A program made the translations under genes and the position numbers. Positions 33,329-40,554 of a stretch of DNA of 42,162 bases are shown one piece after another. How positions within the stretch are numbered: the stretch's first letter is position 1; every line of letters begins with the position of its first letter. The notes beneath the pieces are model-generated. The model made no database searches. It saw only the letters and a program-made list of their open reading frames with translations, and was not told where the DNA came from. Source of the stretch: an uncultured Lachnospiraceae bacterium (GTDB taxonomy: Bacteria; Bacillota; Clostridia; Lachnospirales; Lachnospiraceae); NCBI GenBank assembly GCA_910588565.1, contig CAJUPF010000022.1:1-42162 (forward strand), read 5' to 3'.

Positions 33329-33879
33329 TCTGACACCCCCCGTTTTAATATGCGGTACAGTTTTTTGCGGTTTCTGTACAAATTGGTTTTAATACAGCCT
33401 TCTGATACGCCATGCCGTTTCGCAATATCTTTTATAGAATCCAGATACCAGTACCTTCGGATAAAAATATCCCGGTTTTCTTTTGAAAGTTTCCGCAAAA
33501 AATCCTCTATCACACTTATCAGTTCCTTTTCCGCCAGCTGTTCCTCTACCGTATAAGAAATCTTCAATTCATCCATTTCACTGCAGATATCCACGCTGTA
33601 TTGATCCGCCCGTTTTGCCGCATGTTTCTTCCGAACGGTATCGATAGCAAATCTCCGCGCAATTTTCCCGATAAAAACGGATAATGCCGTTGGCCTGTGA
33701 GGCGGTATACAATTCCATGCCGCAAACCAGGTATCATTGAGGCATTCTTCCGTATCTTCATGGTTATGCAGAAGATTCCAGGCAATTTTATAACAGTAGC
33801 CGTAATATTTTCCGCTTAATTCCTGTACCGCGGTTTCCTCTCTTTTCCAAAATAGCTCTATAATTTGCGTATCCTCCAT
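33325..33879 (-). CDS. ECF-type RNA polymerase sigma factor
   Basis: A 184-residue sigma-70 family protein. Region 2 includes YCYKIAWNLLHNHEDTEECLNDTWFAAWN (about 28-56). Region 4 includes DIAKRHGVSEGCIKTNLYRNRKKLYRIL at the C-terminus, a helix-turn-helix for the -35 element. The ATG at 33879 has GGAGGG before it; an in-frame start at 33942 has no such site. The 4-bp overlap with the DUF4179 gene marks a sigma/anti-sigma pair. A TGTAAC/CGAC promoter about 90 bp upstream may be its own target. Confidence 0.93.
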   Translation of the reverse strand: MEDTQIIELFWKREETAVQELSGKYYGYCYKIAWNLLHNHEDTEECLNDTWFAAWNCIPPHRPTALSVFIGKIARRFAIDTVRKKHAAKRADQYSVDICSEMDELKISYTVEEQLAEKELISVIEDFLRKLSKENRDIFIRRYWYLDSIKDIAKRHGVSEGCIKTNLYRNRKKLYRILKRGVSD

Positions 33880-33971
33880 TCTATCCCTCCATTTACTTTG
33901 GCAATCTCCGTCATTTCTCCTGCAAAGAACTGCTGCCGGCATTCCATAACTAAAGCCCTGTTACTCTATAT

Positions 33972-33997
33972 GTCGTATGAAATCCGGAAAGGTTACA
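33972..33997 (-). promoter_or_regulatory. ECF-type promoter candidate
   Basis: On the minus strand TGTAAC (33997-33992), a 16-bp spacer and CGAC (33975-33972). This matches the general ECF promoter shape (AAC-type -35, CG-containing -10) and lies upstream of the sigma factor gene, so it may serve autoregulation. Confidence 0.45.
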
Positions 33998-34006
33998 GTC
34001 TTCCGG

Positions 34007-34052
34007 AAAATAAAACGGCAGCAATGGATCTTTTTACAATCCACAGCTGCCG
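34007..34052 (-). terminator. Intrinsic terminator of the lipoprotein gene
   Basis: CGGCAGC (34016-34022) pairs with GCTGCCG (34046-34052), with an inner GGAT/ATCC pairing. On the minus strand TTTTATTTT follows the stem. It ends the transcript of the gene at 34074-35120. Confidence 0.8.
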
Positions 34053-34073
34053 CCCAAAATATTGCGCTGTACG

Positions 34074-35120
34074 TCACATCATATAGTAGTCCGGCCAGTA
34101 ATATTCTACAAGCTCTCCCGTCTCAAAGTCCAGCTCAAGGTTAAAGTACTCTTTTCCTCCTTTCGTAAAACCCACATAGTTACGGATTGATATGCCCGAT
34201 CGCTCTCCGTTCTCATCTGTCCTTTTCAAATCCTGCTGCATAGAACCAATATGTTCCGTTGCATTGTTCACTTCGGCATCTGACCAGTCCAGCTCTTCCC
34301 CATCCGCCAGATGATACATTTCTACCACTTCCTTTGCACGATCCAGGATTTGCTCATCTGTCCATACAATATCTGTATAGTTTTTTTCCGGATCGTAAGG
34401 ATAAAAGCAGTTAAAGCACGATATTTTCCCAGTAATGGCATCCAGTTCAAAATAGTAGGAAGTATAATTCCCCTCATACACAGTATATACATTTTCCAGA
34501 AATCCCGTCCATTTCAGGACAGGCGGACGTTCTGTCCCTGTGTTAATTTCATCCATCCCTAAACTAGAAATAAGAAGATGTTCCAGATCGCTCCCTGGGT
34601 ACAGCCGATCAATCTCTCTAAGTATCACCAGTCCCGCTTCTGACGCGTCAAGGACTGCGTCATCCAGTTCCTGACGATTTGTGCCATATTCGGAATTGTC
34701 CTCTGATGCTTTCGCACTCCCGCCGTTCTTCTGCTCCGGATTCAGAGAAGTAAAGCTCCGATTCTCCCAGTCCCAGTACATCCTTGATACTTCTTCCACT
34801 GGCTGGTAATAATCAGAACCGGCATACATCTCGAATATCTGCTCCCAGATGGCTTTTAATTCTTCATCGGAGCGCAGGCCTTCTGTCTCCCTTTCGAGAA
34901 GCGTTCGGCTGTCAGCCTGCACAGCGGGATCTTCTTTTGAAGAGACGTCATTGAGGACATCCGCCAGCGTATCCGACGCCTTACCCTCCATAACTGTTGG
35001 GACAAACTCTGCTGTGCCGGTCTGTTCCGCGGAACTTCCCATACAGCCAATCAGAAAAAGCACACTTGCGATACAAAGGGATGCCGAGGCACAGACTAGA
35101 CGTAAATTTTTATGTTTCAT
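34074..35120 (-). CDS. Lipoprotein of unknown function
   Basis: A 348-residue secreted lipoprotein. The signal peptide carries a lipobox LIGC with lipidated Cys26, followed by a Ser/Glu-rich linker. I do not recognise a named domain. Two segments have a PepSY-like pattern: YYFELDAITGKISCFNCF and FNLELDFETGELVEYYW near the C-terminus. The N-terminal half is acidic and helical. The start follows a GAAGGTAG site. It is 97 bp downstream of the kinase gene, separated by an inverted repeat, and may be part of the same transcript, which would make it a candidate accessory or sensed protein of that two-component system. Confidence 0.75.
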   Translation of the reverse strand: MKHKNLRLVCASASLCIASVLFLIGCMGSSAEQTGTAEFVPTVMEGKASDTLADVLNDVSSKEDPAVQADSRTLLERETEGLRSDEELKAIWEQIFEMYAGSDYYQPVEEVSRMYWDWENRSFTSLNPEQKNGGSAKASEDNSEYGTNRQELDDAVLDASEAGLVILREIDRLYPGSDLEHLLISSLGMDEINTGTERPPVLKWTGFLENVYTVYEGNYTSYYFELDAITGKISCFNCFYPYDPEKNYTDIVWTDEQILDRAKEVVEMYHLADGEELDWSDAEVNNATEHIGSMQQDLKRTDENGERSGISIRNYVGFTKGGKEYFNLELDFETGELVEYYWPDYYMM

Positions 35121-35163
35121 ATGCTACCTTCTTTCCCGCGCTGCGCTGCGCGTCGTTTATTTT

Positions 35164-35197
35164 GGCAACAGTTCCGATACCCTTCTGAACTGTTACC
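35164..35197. repeat. Inverted repeat between kinase and lipoprotein genes
   Basis: GGCAACAGTTC (35164-35174) and GAACTGTTACC (35187-35197) pair with one mismatch around a 12-nt loop. No T-run follows. It may be an attenuating or processing hairpin, or a copy of a dispersed element. Confidence 0.55.
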
Positions 35198-35217
35198 CTT
35201 ATCTTAGCGCAGGAAAG

Positions 35218-36603
35218 TCAGAGAGTTTTTATATTCTGATTAACAAGTTGTAAATTCACAGTCACTTTTGTCCCCTCTCCAGGAACGGATGAAAATTCCA
35301 TCGTTCCATTCATACGCTTTACAATCAAATCCACCACAGACAGCCCCAGCCCAACGCCGCCGTCCTTTCTGGAACGAGCTTTATCCACACGGTAAAACGC
35401 TTCCGTAATCTGTGCCAGTTCCTTCTGTTCCATGCCGATTCCAAAATCAATCACTTCAAATACTGTCCTGTCATCTTCCTGTCTGCAGTTCCAGAGAATC
35501 CTTCCGCCTGTTTTGCTGGCGCGGATCGCGTTTTCCAGAAGATTCCGAAACAGATTGATAAACATCGCCTCGTCTCCGCACACCGCTTCCAGCTCAAAAT
35601 CTGTTTCCAGTTTCAGGTTCTTTTCCCGCAAACTGTGCGAAAGAATTTTTTCAATATGCGCGGCAAGCGTTACTAAGTGAACCTGCACAAACTGCCTGTT
35701 CTCTTTTTCATAAATACGCATAGAGAGCATTGTCTCACTCAATTTGGACAATCGCCTGCTCTCCGTCATAATATACGACAAGCTTTCATACTGTTCTTTG
35801 GGATTTGTTCTGGCATACTGCAGATACTCAGCATAGCCATAGATCGATGTCAAAGGCGTTTTCAGCTCATGCGCCATATTGTCCATCAGTGTCTGTTTCA
35901 TTTCATTTTCTTCTTCTAACGCAGCAATCTGATACTGGATGGTCTTTGCCATTTTATTGACATTTTGGGACAGTTCATAGATTTCATCCCTGTTCCAGAC
36001 GGTATCTTTTTTCAAAACTGCCTGCTGTCCGTATTCCCCGTCTGCAATCCTGTCCACACTCTCATTTAAGAGGCCAAGCGGCTTTAAAATAGAATGCATC
36101 AATACATACAATAGCGGGCACAGCAGCACAGACATTCCAAAACTAATCAGCGCAAACGTCCGCTTCAGATCCCGCCAGGTCCGTTCAAAATCCGTCAGGC
36201 GCCGTTCGTAATGAATGCGGTATGTGTCAAACGGCGCATTCAGGTTTTGTTCTGCGAAAACCATCATATTCCTGCCGCCGTCTTGTACTTTTGAGCGCAG
36301 GGAAGGCTTTTGTCCCGCCTGCGCCTGTTCTAACGTAAGCGTAATATCCTGCGTCTTGTAATACTTTTTGTAACCGTTCAGCAAACGTTCCCTGACATTC
36401 TCCTGATAGCGGGAATTTTTCTGCAACATAGAAAAATCATGTTCTAAGTTCTGGCACAGAAAATAGCAGCCCGTTTCCGTATTCTTCTGCTCCTGGGTAA
36501 AATTATAAGAAAAAATATAGTCTGCCGCCAAAAACAATCCGGTATTTAAAATAAGCAGGAACAGTACCAGTGTAAAAAAATAAATTTTCTGCCAGACGCG
36601 CAT
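35218..36603 (-). CDS. Two-component sensor histidine kinase with HAMP
   Basis: A 461-residue kinase. TM1 is at about 7-31, a sensor region of about 125 residues follows, TM2 at about 160-180 and HAMP at about 180-235. The H-box MDNMAHELKTPLTSIYGY gives phospho-acceptor His245. The catalytic domain has an N-box NLLENAIRAS, G1 IDFGIGM and G2 GVGLGLSV. GGGAGGG precedes the ATG. It lies 17 bp after its regulator gene. The extracytoplasmic ligand is unknown; the lipoproteins on either side are candidates. Confidence 0.94.
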   Translation of the reverse strand: MRVWQKIYFFTLVLFLLILNTGLFLAADYIFSYNFTQEQKNTETGCYFLCQNLEHDFSMLQKNSRYQENVRERLLNGYKKYYKTQDITLTLEQAQAGQKPSLRSKVQDGGRNMMVFAEQNLNAPFDTYRIHYERRLTDFERTWRDLKRTFALISFGMSVLLCPLLYVLMHSILKPLGLLNESVDRIADGEYGQQAVLKKDTVWNRDEIYELSQNVNKMAKTIQYQIAALEEENEMKQTLMDNMAHELKTPLTSIYGYAEYLQYARTNPKEQYESLSYIMTESRRLSKLSETMLSMRIYEKENRQFVQVHLVTLAAHIEKILSHSLREKNLKLETDFELEAVCGDEAMFINLFRNLLENAIRASKTGGRILWNCRQEDDRTVFEVIDFGIGMEQKELAQITEAFYRVDKARSRKDGGVGLGLSVVDLIVKRMNGTMEFSSVPGEGTKVTVNLQLVNQNIKTL

Positions 36604-36620
36604 CGATTTCCCTCCCGCTT

Positions 36621-37271
36621 TTATAATTCCAGACGGTATCCTGTTTTATAGACCGTCTTGATATGATCTTCCAGCTTAAGTTTTCTGCGCAGCTTTGTAA
36701 TATGCACATCAACCGTCCGCGTATCGCCCGCATAGTCGTATCCCCATGCCAATTCCAGCAATTTTTCACGGGACAGTGCAATATTTCTGTTTAAAATCAG
36801 TACTTCAAGCAGTTCAAATTCCTGCCTGGTCAATTCCACACTCTTGCCCCTAACCAACGCCGTCCGTGCTTTTAAATCAATTTCCGTATCCGCAATCTGT
36901 ATCCGGCTGTCGGCTTTTTTCGTTTTGGCAAGCGCTAAATTAACACGCGCAATCAATTCCAGCATCTCAAACGGCTTGGTCAGATAGTCCCATGCTCCGG
37001 AAGTCAGTCCTGTCAGCTTGTCCTCAAGCTGGCTTTTGGCTGTCAGAAAAATTACCGGAATACTGCCTGTATACTGCATCAGGGAAAACCCATCCTCACA
37101 GGGCAGCATAACATCCATAATAATCAGATCAAACGGCTTGCCAGACAGCAGCATCCGCTTTGCTTTTGCTCCATCATATATCTGCTCGCAGGTATGGCCC
37201 GCCAGAGACAGATTTTGCCGGATCAGGCGGTTGATCGCCTCCTCATCCTCTACAATTAAAATATGCGCCAC
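36621..37271 (-). CDS. Response regulator, OmpR/PhoB family
   Basis: A 216-residue regulator with acidic residues E8-D9-E10, phosphorylation site Asp53 in LIIMDVMLPCEDG, Lys in LTKPFEM and a winged-helix domain (LTRQEFELLEVLILN; TVDVHITKLRRKL). The start is a GTG at 37271, with AGGAGGG nine bases upstream; no ATG is available nearby. It is the first gene of a regulator-kinase unit. The upstream promoter has two TGT(T/A)A-type half sites with 11-bp spacing. Confidence 0.95.
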   Translation of the reverse strand: MAHILIVEDEEAINRLIRQNLSLAGHTCEQIYDGAKAKRMLLSGKPFDLIIMDVMLPCEDGFSLMQYTGSIPVIFLTAKSQLEDKLTGLTSGAWDYLTKPFEMLELIARVNLALAKTKKADSRIQIADTEIDLKARTALVRGKSVELTRQEFELLEVLILNRNIALSREKLLELAWGYDYAGDTRTVDVHITKLRRKLKLEDHIKTVYKTGYRLEL

Positions 37272-37341
37272 TTCTGGTTCCCTCCTGTGTTTCTCTGTAT
37301 TTCTGTGATACGCACGGCCGATAAAATCTGGCGTTTCGTAT

Positions 37342-37373
37342 ATTATACCGCAGGATTGTTAGAAAGTTGTAAA
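37342..37373 (-). promoter_or_regulatory. Promoter with PhoP-like direct repeat upstream of the regulator
   Basis: On the minus strand TTTACA (37373-37368) and CTAACA (37362-37357) form a direct repeat with 11-bp periodicity, followed by a -10 TATAAT (37347-37342). The repeat covers the -35 position, which itself is not consensus. Autoactivation by the encoded regulator is likely. Confidence 0.5.
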
Positions 37374-37387
37374 AAATTCATATTACA

Positions 37388-39640
37388 TTATCTTCTTGCT
37401 ATTGGCGGAAGTTCCAGTTCCTTTTGTTCTATGGAATTGGACAGCAGCCGGAATGTGCCATCCGCAAAAGGCTGCACCAATATCGTATTGGTAAATGCAC
37501 AGTCCGAATTATAATCCGGCCAGACGCCGTCTACGATCAGCGTGATTGTTCCATCCGCATGTTCTGTATAATCAACCACTTCGCCAAAGGGCGAATATGG
37601 ATTTGCCGATATTTTTTCATATGCATAACTATCGCTTTCACTGTCATACCCGCATGTTTCCCGTAACTGTTCTTTTGTTACCGGAAGATACGCTGTCATT
37701 ATTTTTTCAAATAATTCCGCCGGTATTCTCCCATGATCCGCCCTTAAAATTTCTCCTGTATCTATCCAATAGATATCTTCAAACATACACGGCATTAAAA
37801 TATCTTCCACATTCCTGCTGTCCCAGTCTGTTACAAGCACATTATAGTTTACATAACTCAGTCCATATATATAGTTTGCCGTTAATTCCCGGCATTTGTC
37901 CGAAAGCGGTTTCACCCTCCAATACTGGCGCAAACTGGCATGCGCGATTACATCTTCATACGCATAAATCAAATATCCCTTTTCCGTCAGTTTCAGTTCC
38001 GATACATTTCTGACAAAAGGCGCCCTGACTTCCGGTATGCCTCCTTCCTGCCAGCCAATTCCGATATAATACGTCTGTATTCTGCCATCCCGGCAGCAAA
38101 ATGTTTTCGCCCCAATCAGACCGTCCCGGTTTACCTCAAATATCGTTACCATTGCATCCTGTTTTTCCATATATGCAGCATAAAACGCTTCCACTTCTGT
38201 ATAGTTCTCCATATTGGTATCTTCTGTAACACTGACAAATCCTGCCTGTCCAAGAAGCGTCACAACTTCTCTGCGCTGTTCTATGGAAAACGATTTAATA
38301 TTCGAGCCATAAGACGCGCCATCCATCAGTTCGATATCCTGATACACTTCCTTTACCCGCTCTGCCGCTGTCCATGCGGTATTGTTTAGTTCATATTGTT
38401 CCTCTTCCGTCAAAAGTCCGTCAGCTTCCCATTCGTCACCTGTCAGACGATCGGAATGCCACCAGATACGATACTCCTCTTTTGGGGAGAGCATCTGATT
38501 GGATACATACTGAAACCCGCCATGATCCAGCGGACGGATTACGGTTTTATGTGAAAAAGAGTTCGCAGTCATTTCATTTGGATATACGGCATTGACAATC
38601 AGTGTAATGGTTCCATCCTGATTCTCTGTATAGCTTACGACTTCCGGGTATGGAATATCCAGGTAATCGATCTCATCAATTCCACGCGGTTTGTAGACAT
38701 AAGACGCTTCCTCTGAATAATAGATTGTTTTTGACCGAAGCTCGTCCCTGTCTATCTTAAAATAGGTCATAATCACATGTTCAAACAGCTCCTCCGGCAC
38801 CTGGTATACAGTTTCAGCCCCCAGATTTTCATCTGCGGCATAGGGAACCGGCTGCTTATTTAAAATGGGATAAAAACCATCAAAAATATCATAAAAATCC
38901 AGCTCCCCAAACTCTTCTTCACTCCAATCTGTAAGAAACAGATTGTTTTTCTGGTATCCAATCGGCAGTATATATTTCCGGTTAAATTCCCTGCATGTCT
39001 GATCCAGCGGCTGTACCCGCAGCGCAGCCTGTTCTGGTACGTCACTCAATGTAAGCACATAATAGTTTTCCGAATAATAACTACCCTCAAACAGCAAATA
39101 TCCCTCTTCGGTATATTTCCATGACTCCGCGGTAAATGAAACTGTCTCTGTATTTTTCAGAGATCCGTTTTCCAATTGATACGATCCTCTGACAACCGTT
39201 ACACTGCCCTCCGCTGTCGTCAGATTATATATTCTAAATCCGCCGGTATCTGTTACCACGATAATTGTAAGTTCTGCTTCCTCTTTTGCATCCACAGAAT
39301 TACAAAACGCTGTTACCTGCCCCGCTTCGGTCATATCAACCTGATTTTCACTGTCCACAGCCGCATAACCATGTTCTCCAAGCCTGGCAACCATACGCTG
39401 TATGGTATCCAGATTTCCCAATGCATCCGCCTCCATTGCTTCCTCATAAATATCCCGAACAGCTGCCGCTATATGGACGGCTTCTTCATCATCCGATTCT
39501 GCCTGCATCTGTATTTCACTGTCTGTTCCTGTTGCTGATATCTCTGGCGTCATCGGATCGCTATCACTGCATCCGGCCATTATAAGCGCAAGCATACTAA
39601 AAATAATAACGAACCGCCCTTTTATCCTGTCCCACAACAT
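37388..39640 (-). CDS. Large lipoprotein with internal duplication, DUF6070-like
   Basis: A 750-residue secreted lipoprotein. The signal peptide ends in MAGC with lipidated Cys24. The rest is an internal tandem duplication of about 360 residues. Each half has a cystatin-like start (QRMVARLGEHGYAAV; EVVTLLGQAGFVSV), a REF/REL..YI block, an ELFE.IM.AYL-type helix and a closing TENQDGTITLIVNAVYP/TEHADGTITLIVDGVWP strand. I associate this with Lachnospiraceae lipoproteins called DUF6070, from memory. The function is unknown. The ATG at 39640 has AGGAGG before it; the in-frame start at 39670 lies upstream of that site. Its promoter holds two palindromes. Confidence 0.82.
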   Translation of the reverse strand: MLWDRIKGRFVIIFSMLALIMAGCSDSDPMTPEISATGTDSEIQMQAESDDEEAVHIAAAVRDIYEEAMEADALGNLDTIQRMVARLGEHGYAAVDSENQVDMTEAGQVTAFCNSVDAKEEAELTIIVVTDTGGFRIYNLTTAEGSVTVVRGSYQLENGSLKNTETVSFTAESWKYTEEGYLLFEGSYYSENYYVLTLSDVPEQAALRVQPLDQTCREFNRKYILPIGYQKNNLFLTDWSEEEFGELDFYDIFDGFYPILNKQPVPYAADENLGAETVYQVPEELFEHVIMTYFKIDRDELRSKTIYYSEEASYVYKPRGIDEIDYLDIPYPEVVSYTENQDGTITLIVNAVYPNEMTANSFSHKTVIRPLDHGGFQYVSNQMLSPKEEYRIWWHSDRLTGDEWEADGLLTEEEQYELNNTAWTAAERVKEVYQDIELMDGASYGSNIKSFSIEQRREVVTLLGQAGFVSVTEDTNMENYTEVEAFYAAYMEKQDAMVTIFEVNRDGLIGAKTFCCRDGRIQTYYIGIGWQEGGIPEVRAPFVRNVSELKLTEKGYLIYAYEDVIAHASLRQYWRVKPLSDKCRELTANYIYGLSYVNYNVLVTDWDSRNVEDILMPCMFEDIYWIDTGEILRADHGRIPAELFEKIMTAYLPVTKEQLRETCGYDSESDSYAYEKISANPYSPFGEVVDYTEHADGTITLIVDGVWPDYNSDCAFTNTILVQPFADGTFRLLSNSIEQKELELPPIARR

Positions 39641-39715
39641 AACTGCTTCCTCCTGTTCTCTTCTTGACACCTGCCTTTGCGGCTGATGTAATAAAATAAA
39701 TAGAATAATTTTATC

Positions 39716-39772
39716 AATCTTACATTTGTAAGATTATATATAAATATTACACAAGTAAGATTTATAAGTCAA
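39716..39772 (-). promoter_or_regulatory. Promoter with two palindromic operators
   Basis: On the minus strand a -35 TTGACT (39772-39767), a 17-bp spacer and a -10 TAATAT (39749-39744). Operator A, AATCTTAC-N4-GTAAGATT, is perfect and lies at 39716-39735. Operator B at 39743-39762 has one mismatch and covers the spacer and -10. Their centres are 27 bp apart. The layout is that of a repressed promoter for the large lipoprotein. The regulator is not identified. The remaining part of 39773-39916 contains only the small hairpin listed separately. Confidence 0.65.
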
Positions 39773-39869
39773 GAACAAGATAACTGAAAAAAGATATTAA
39801 CATAAACCGTTCAGCCTTCCGGATTCCTGACAGTTTTGCGAAATTGGCTGCTAACTGCGCAGCAAGTAC

Positions 39870-39888
39870 ACAGTTTTGGTAAAACTGT
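39870..39888. repeat. Short perfect hairpin
   Basis: ACAGTTTT (39870-39877), a 3-nt loop and AAAACTGT (39881-39888). It lies in the intergenic region upstream of the PadR promoter. Its role is unknown. Confidence 0.6.
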
Positions 39889-39916
39889 TACTTGAAAATT
39901 CTTTCCCAATTTGCTA

Positions 39917-39945
39917 TTGACTATATTCCACTTGTGGAATATACT
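39917..39945 (+). promoter_or_regulatory. PadR operon promoter with embedded palindrome
   Basis: A -35 TTGACT (39917-39922), a 17-bp spacer and a -10 TATACT (39940-39945). A perfect palindrome with 10-bp arms fills the spacer: TATATTCCAC (39922-39931), TT, GTGGAATATA (39934-39943). Binding here would block RNA polymerase, so this is a strong candidate autoregulatory operator of the PadR-type protein encoded next. Confidence 0.8.
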
Positions 39946-39984
39946 GAATGAATACTATAAAACCGTGAAGGGAGGATGCTTTGT

Positions 39985-40554
39985 GTGTTAAAGCACGGAA
40001 TTTTAGGATTACTTAATTATCGGGAAATGACCGGATATGAAATTATGGAGACCTTTCGGGATTCGCTGAACTATTTCTGGGATGCCAAAACAAGTCAGAT
40101 TTATAGAGAACTGCAAGGGCTGGAACAAAAGGAATGGGTCCGCAAAACGGTTGTTCCGCAAAGCGGAAAGCCTGACAAAAATGTTTATTCTATCACAGCA
40201 GCAGGCTGGGAGGAATTGCTGCGATGGCTTGCGGATGATGACTTGGGGCTCAGAGTCAAAACGCCAATTTTGATGAAAGTCTTTTTCCTTGGGGAAAGAA
40301 GCGCCGAAGATAATATCCGTTATTTTGAAAACGTGAAGAAGAGCTGTGAACTTTTTCTAAAGAATTTAGAGTCTGTCCCACAATACATCGACATTTACAG
40401 CGATATGATTGACCAGAAAGACAAGGCGCTTTACTGGCAAATGACGGCAGAGTATGGACGGCGAAGCACACAGATGCAAATTGAGTGGGCGCAGGACTGC
40501 ATCCAGCGATTGGAGGGAAACAGAAATCATGAAAATTTTGGTGATAAACGGTAG
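39985..40554 (+). CDS. PadR-family transcriptional regulator
   Basis: A 189-residue regulator. The N-terminal winged helix starts LKHGILGLLNYREMTGYEIMETF and continues with YRELQGLEQKEWVRKTVVPQSGKPDKNVYSITAAG, the typical PadR wing. The C-terminal half (about 90-180) is the helical dimerisation domain (Vir_act_alpha_C type). The start is placed at the GTG at 39985, nine bases after GGGAGG; the in-frame ATG at 39976 directly touches that site. The gene overlaps the next one by 26 bp, so both should be co-regulated through the palindrome at 39922-39943. PadR proteins often repress genes for detoxification or membrane stress functions. Confidence 0.9.
   Translation: MLKHGILGLLNYREMTGYEIMETFRDSLNYFWDAKTSQIYRELQGLEQKEWVRKTVVPQSGKPDKNVYSITAAGWEELLRWLADDDLGLRVKTPILMKVFFLGERSAEDNIRYFENVKKSCELFLKNLESVPQYIDIYSDMIDQKDKALYWQMTAEYGRRSTQMQIEWAQDCIQRLEGNRNHENFGDKR

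Noticed and set aside
5279..39762. Similarity between the TGTAAG boxes at the ABC promoter and the GTAAGATT palindromes at the lipoprotein promoter
   Set aside because: One is a direct repeat and the other an inverted repeat with different spacing. The shared six to eight bases are not enough to propose a common regulator.
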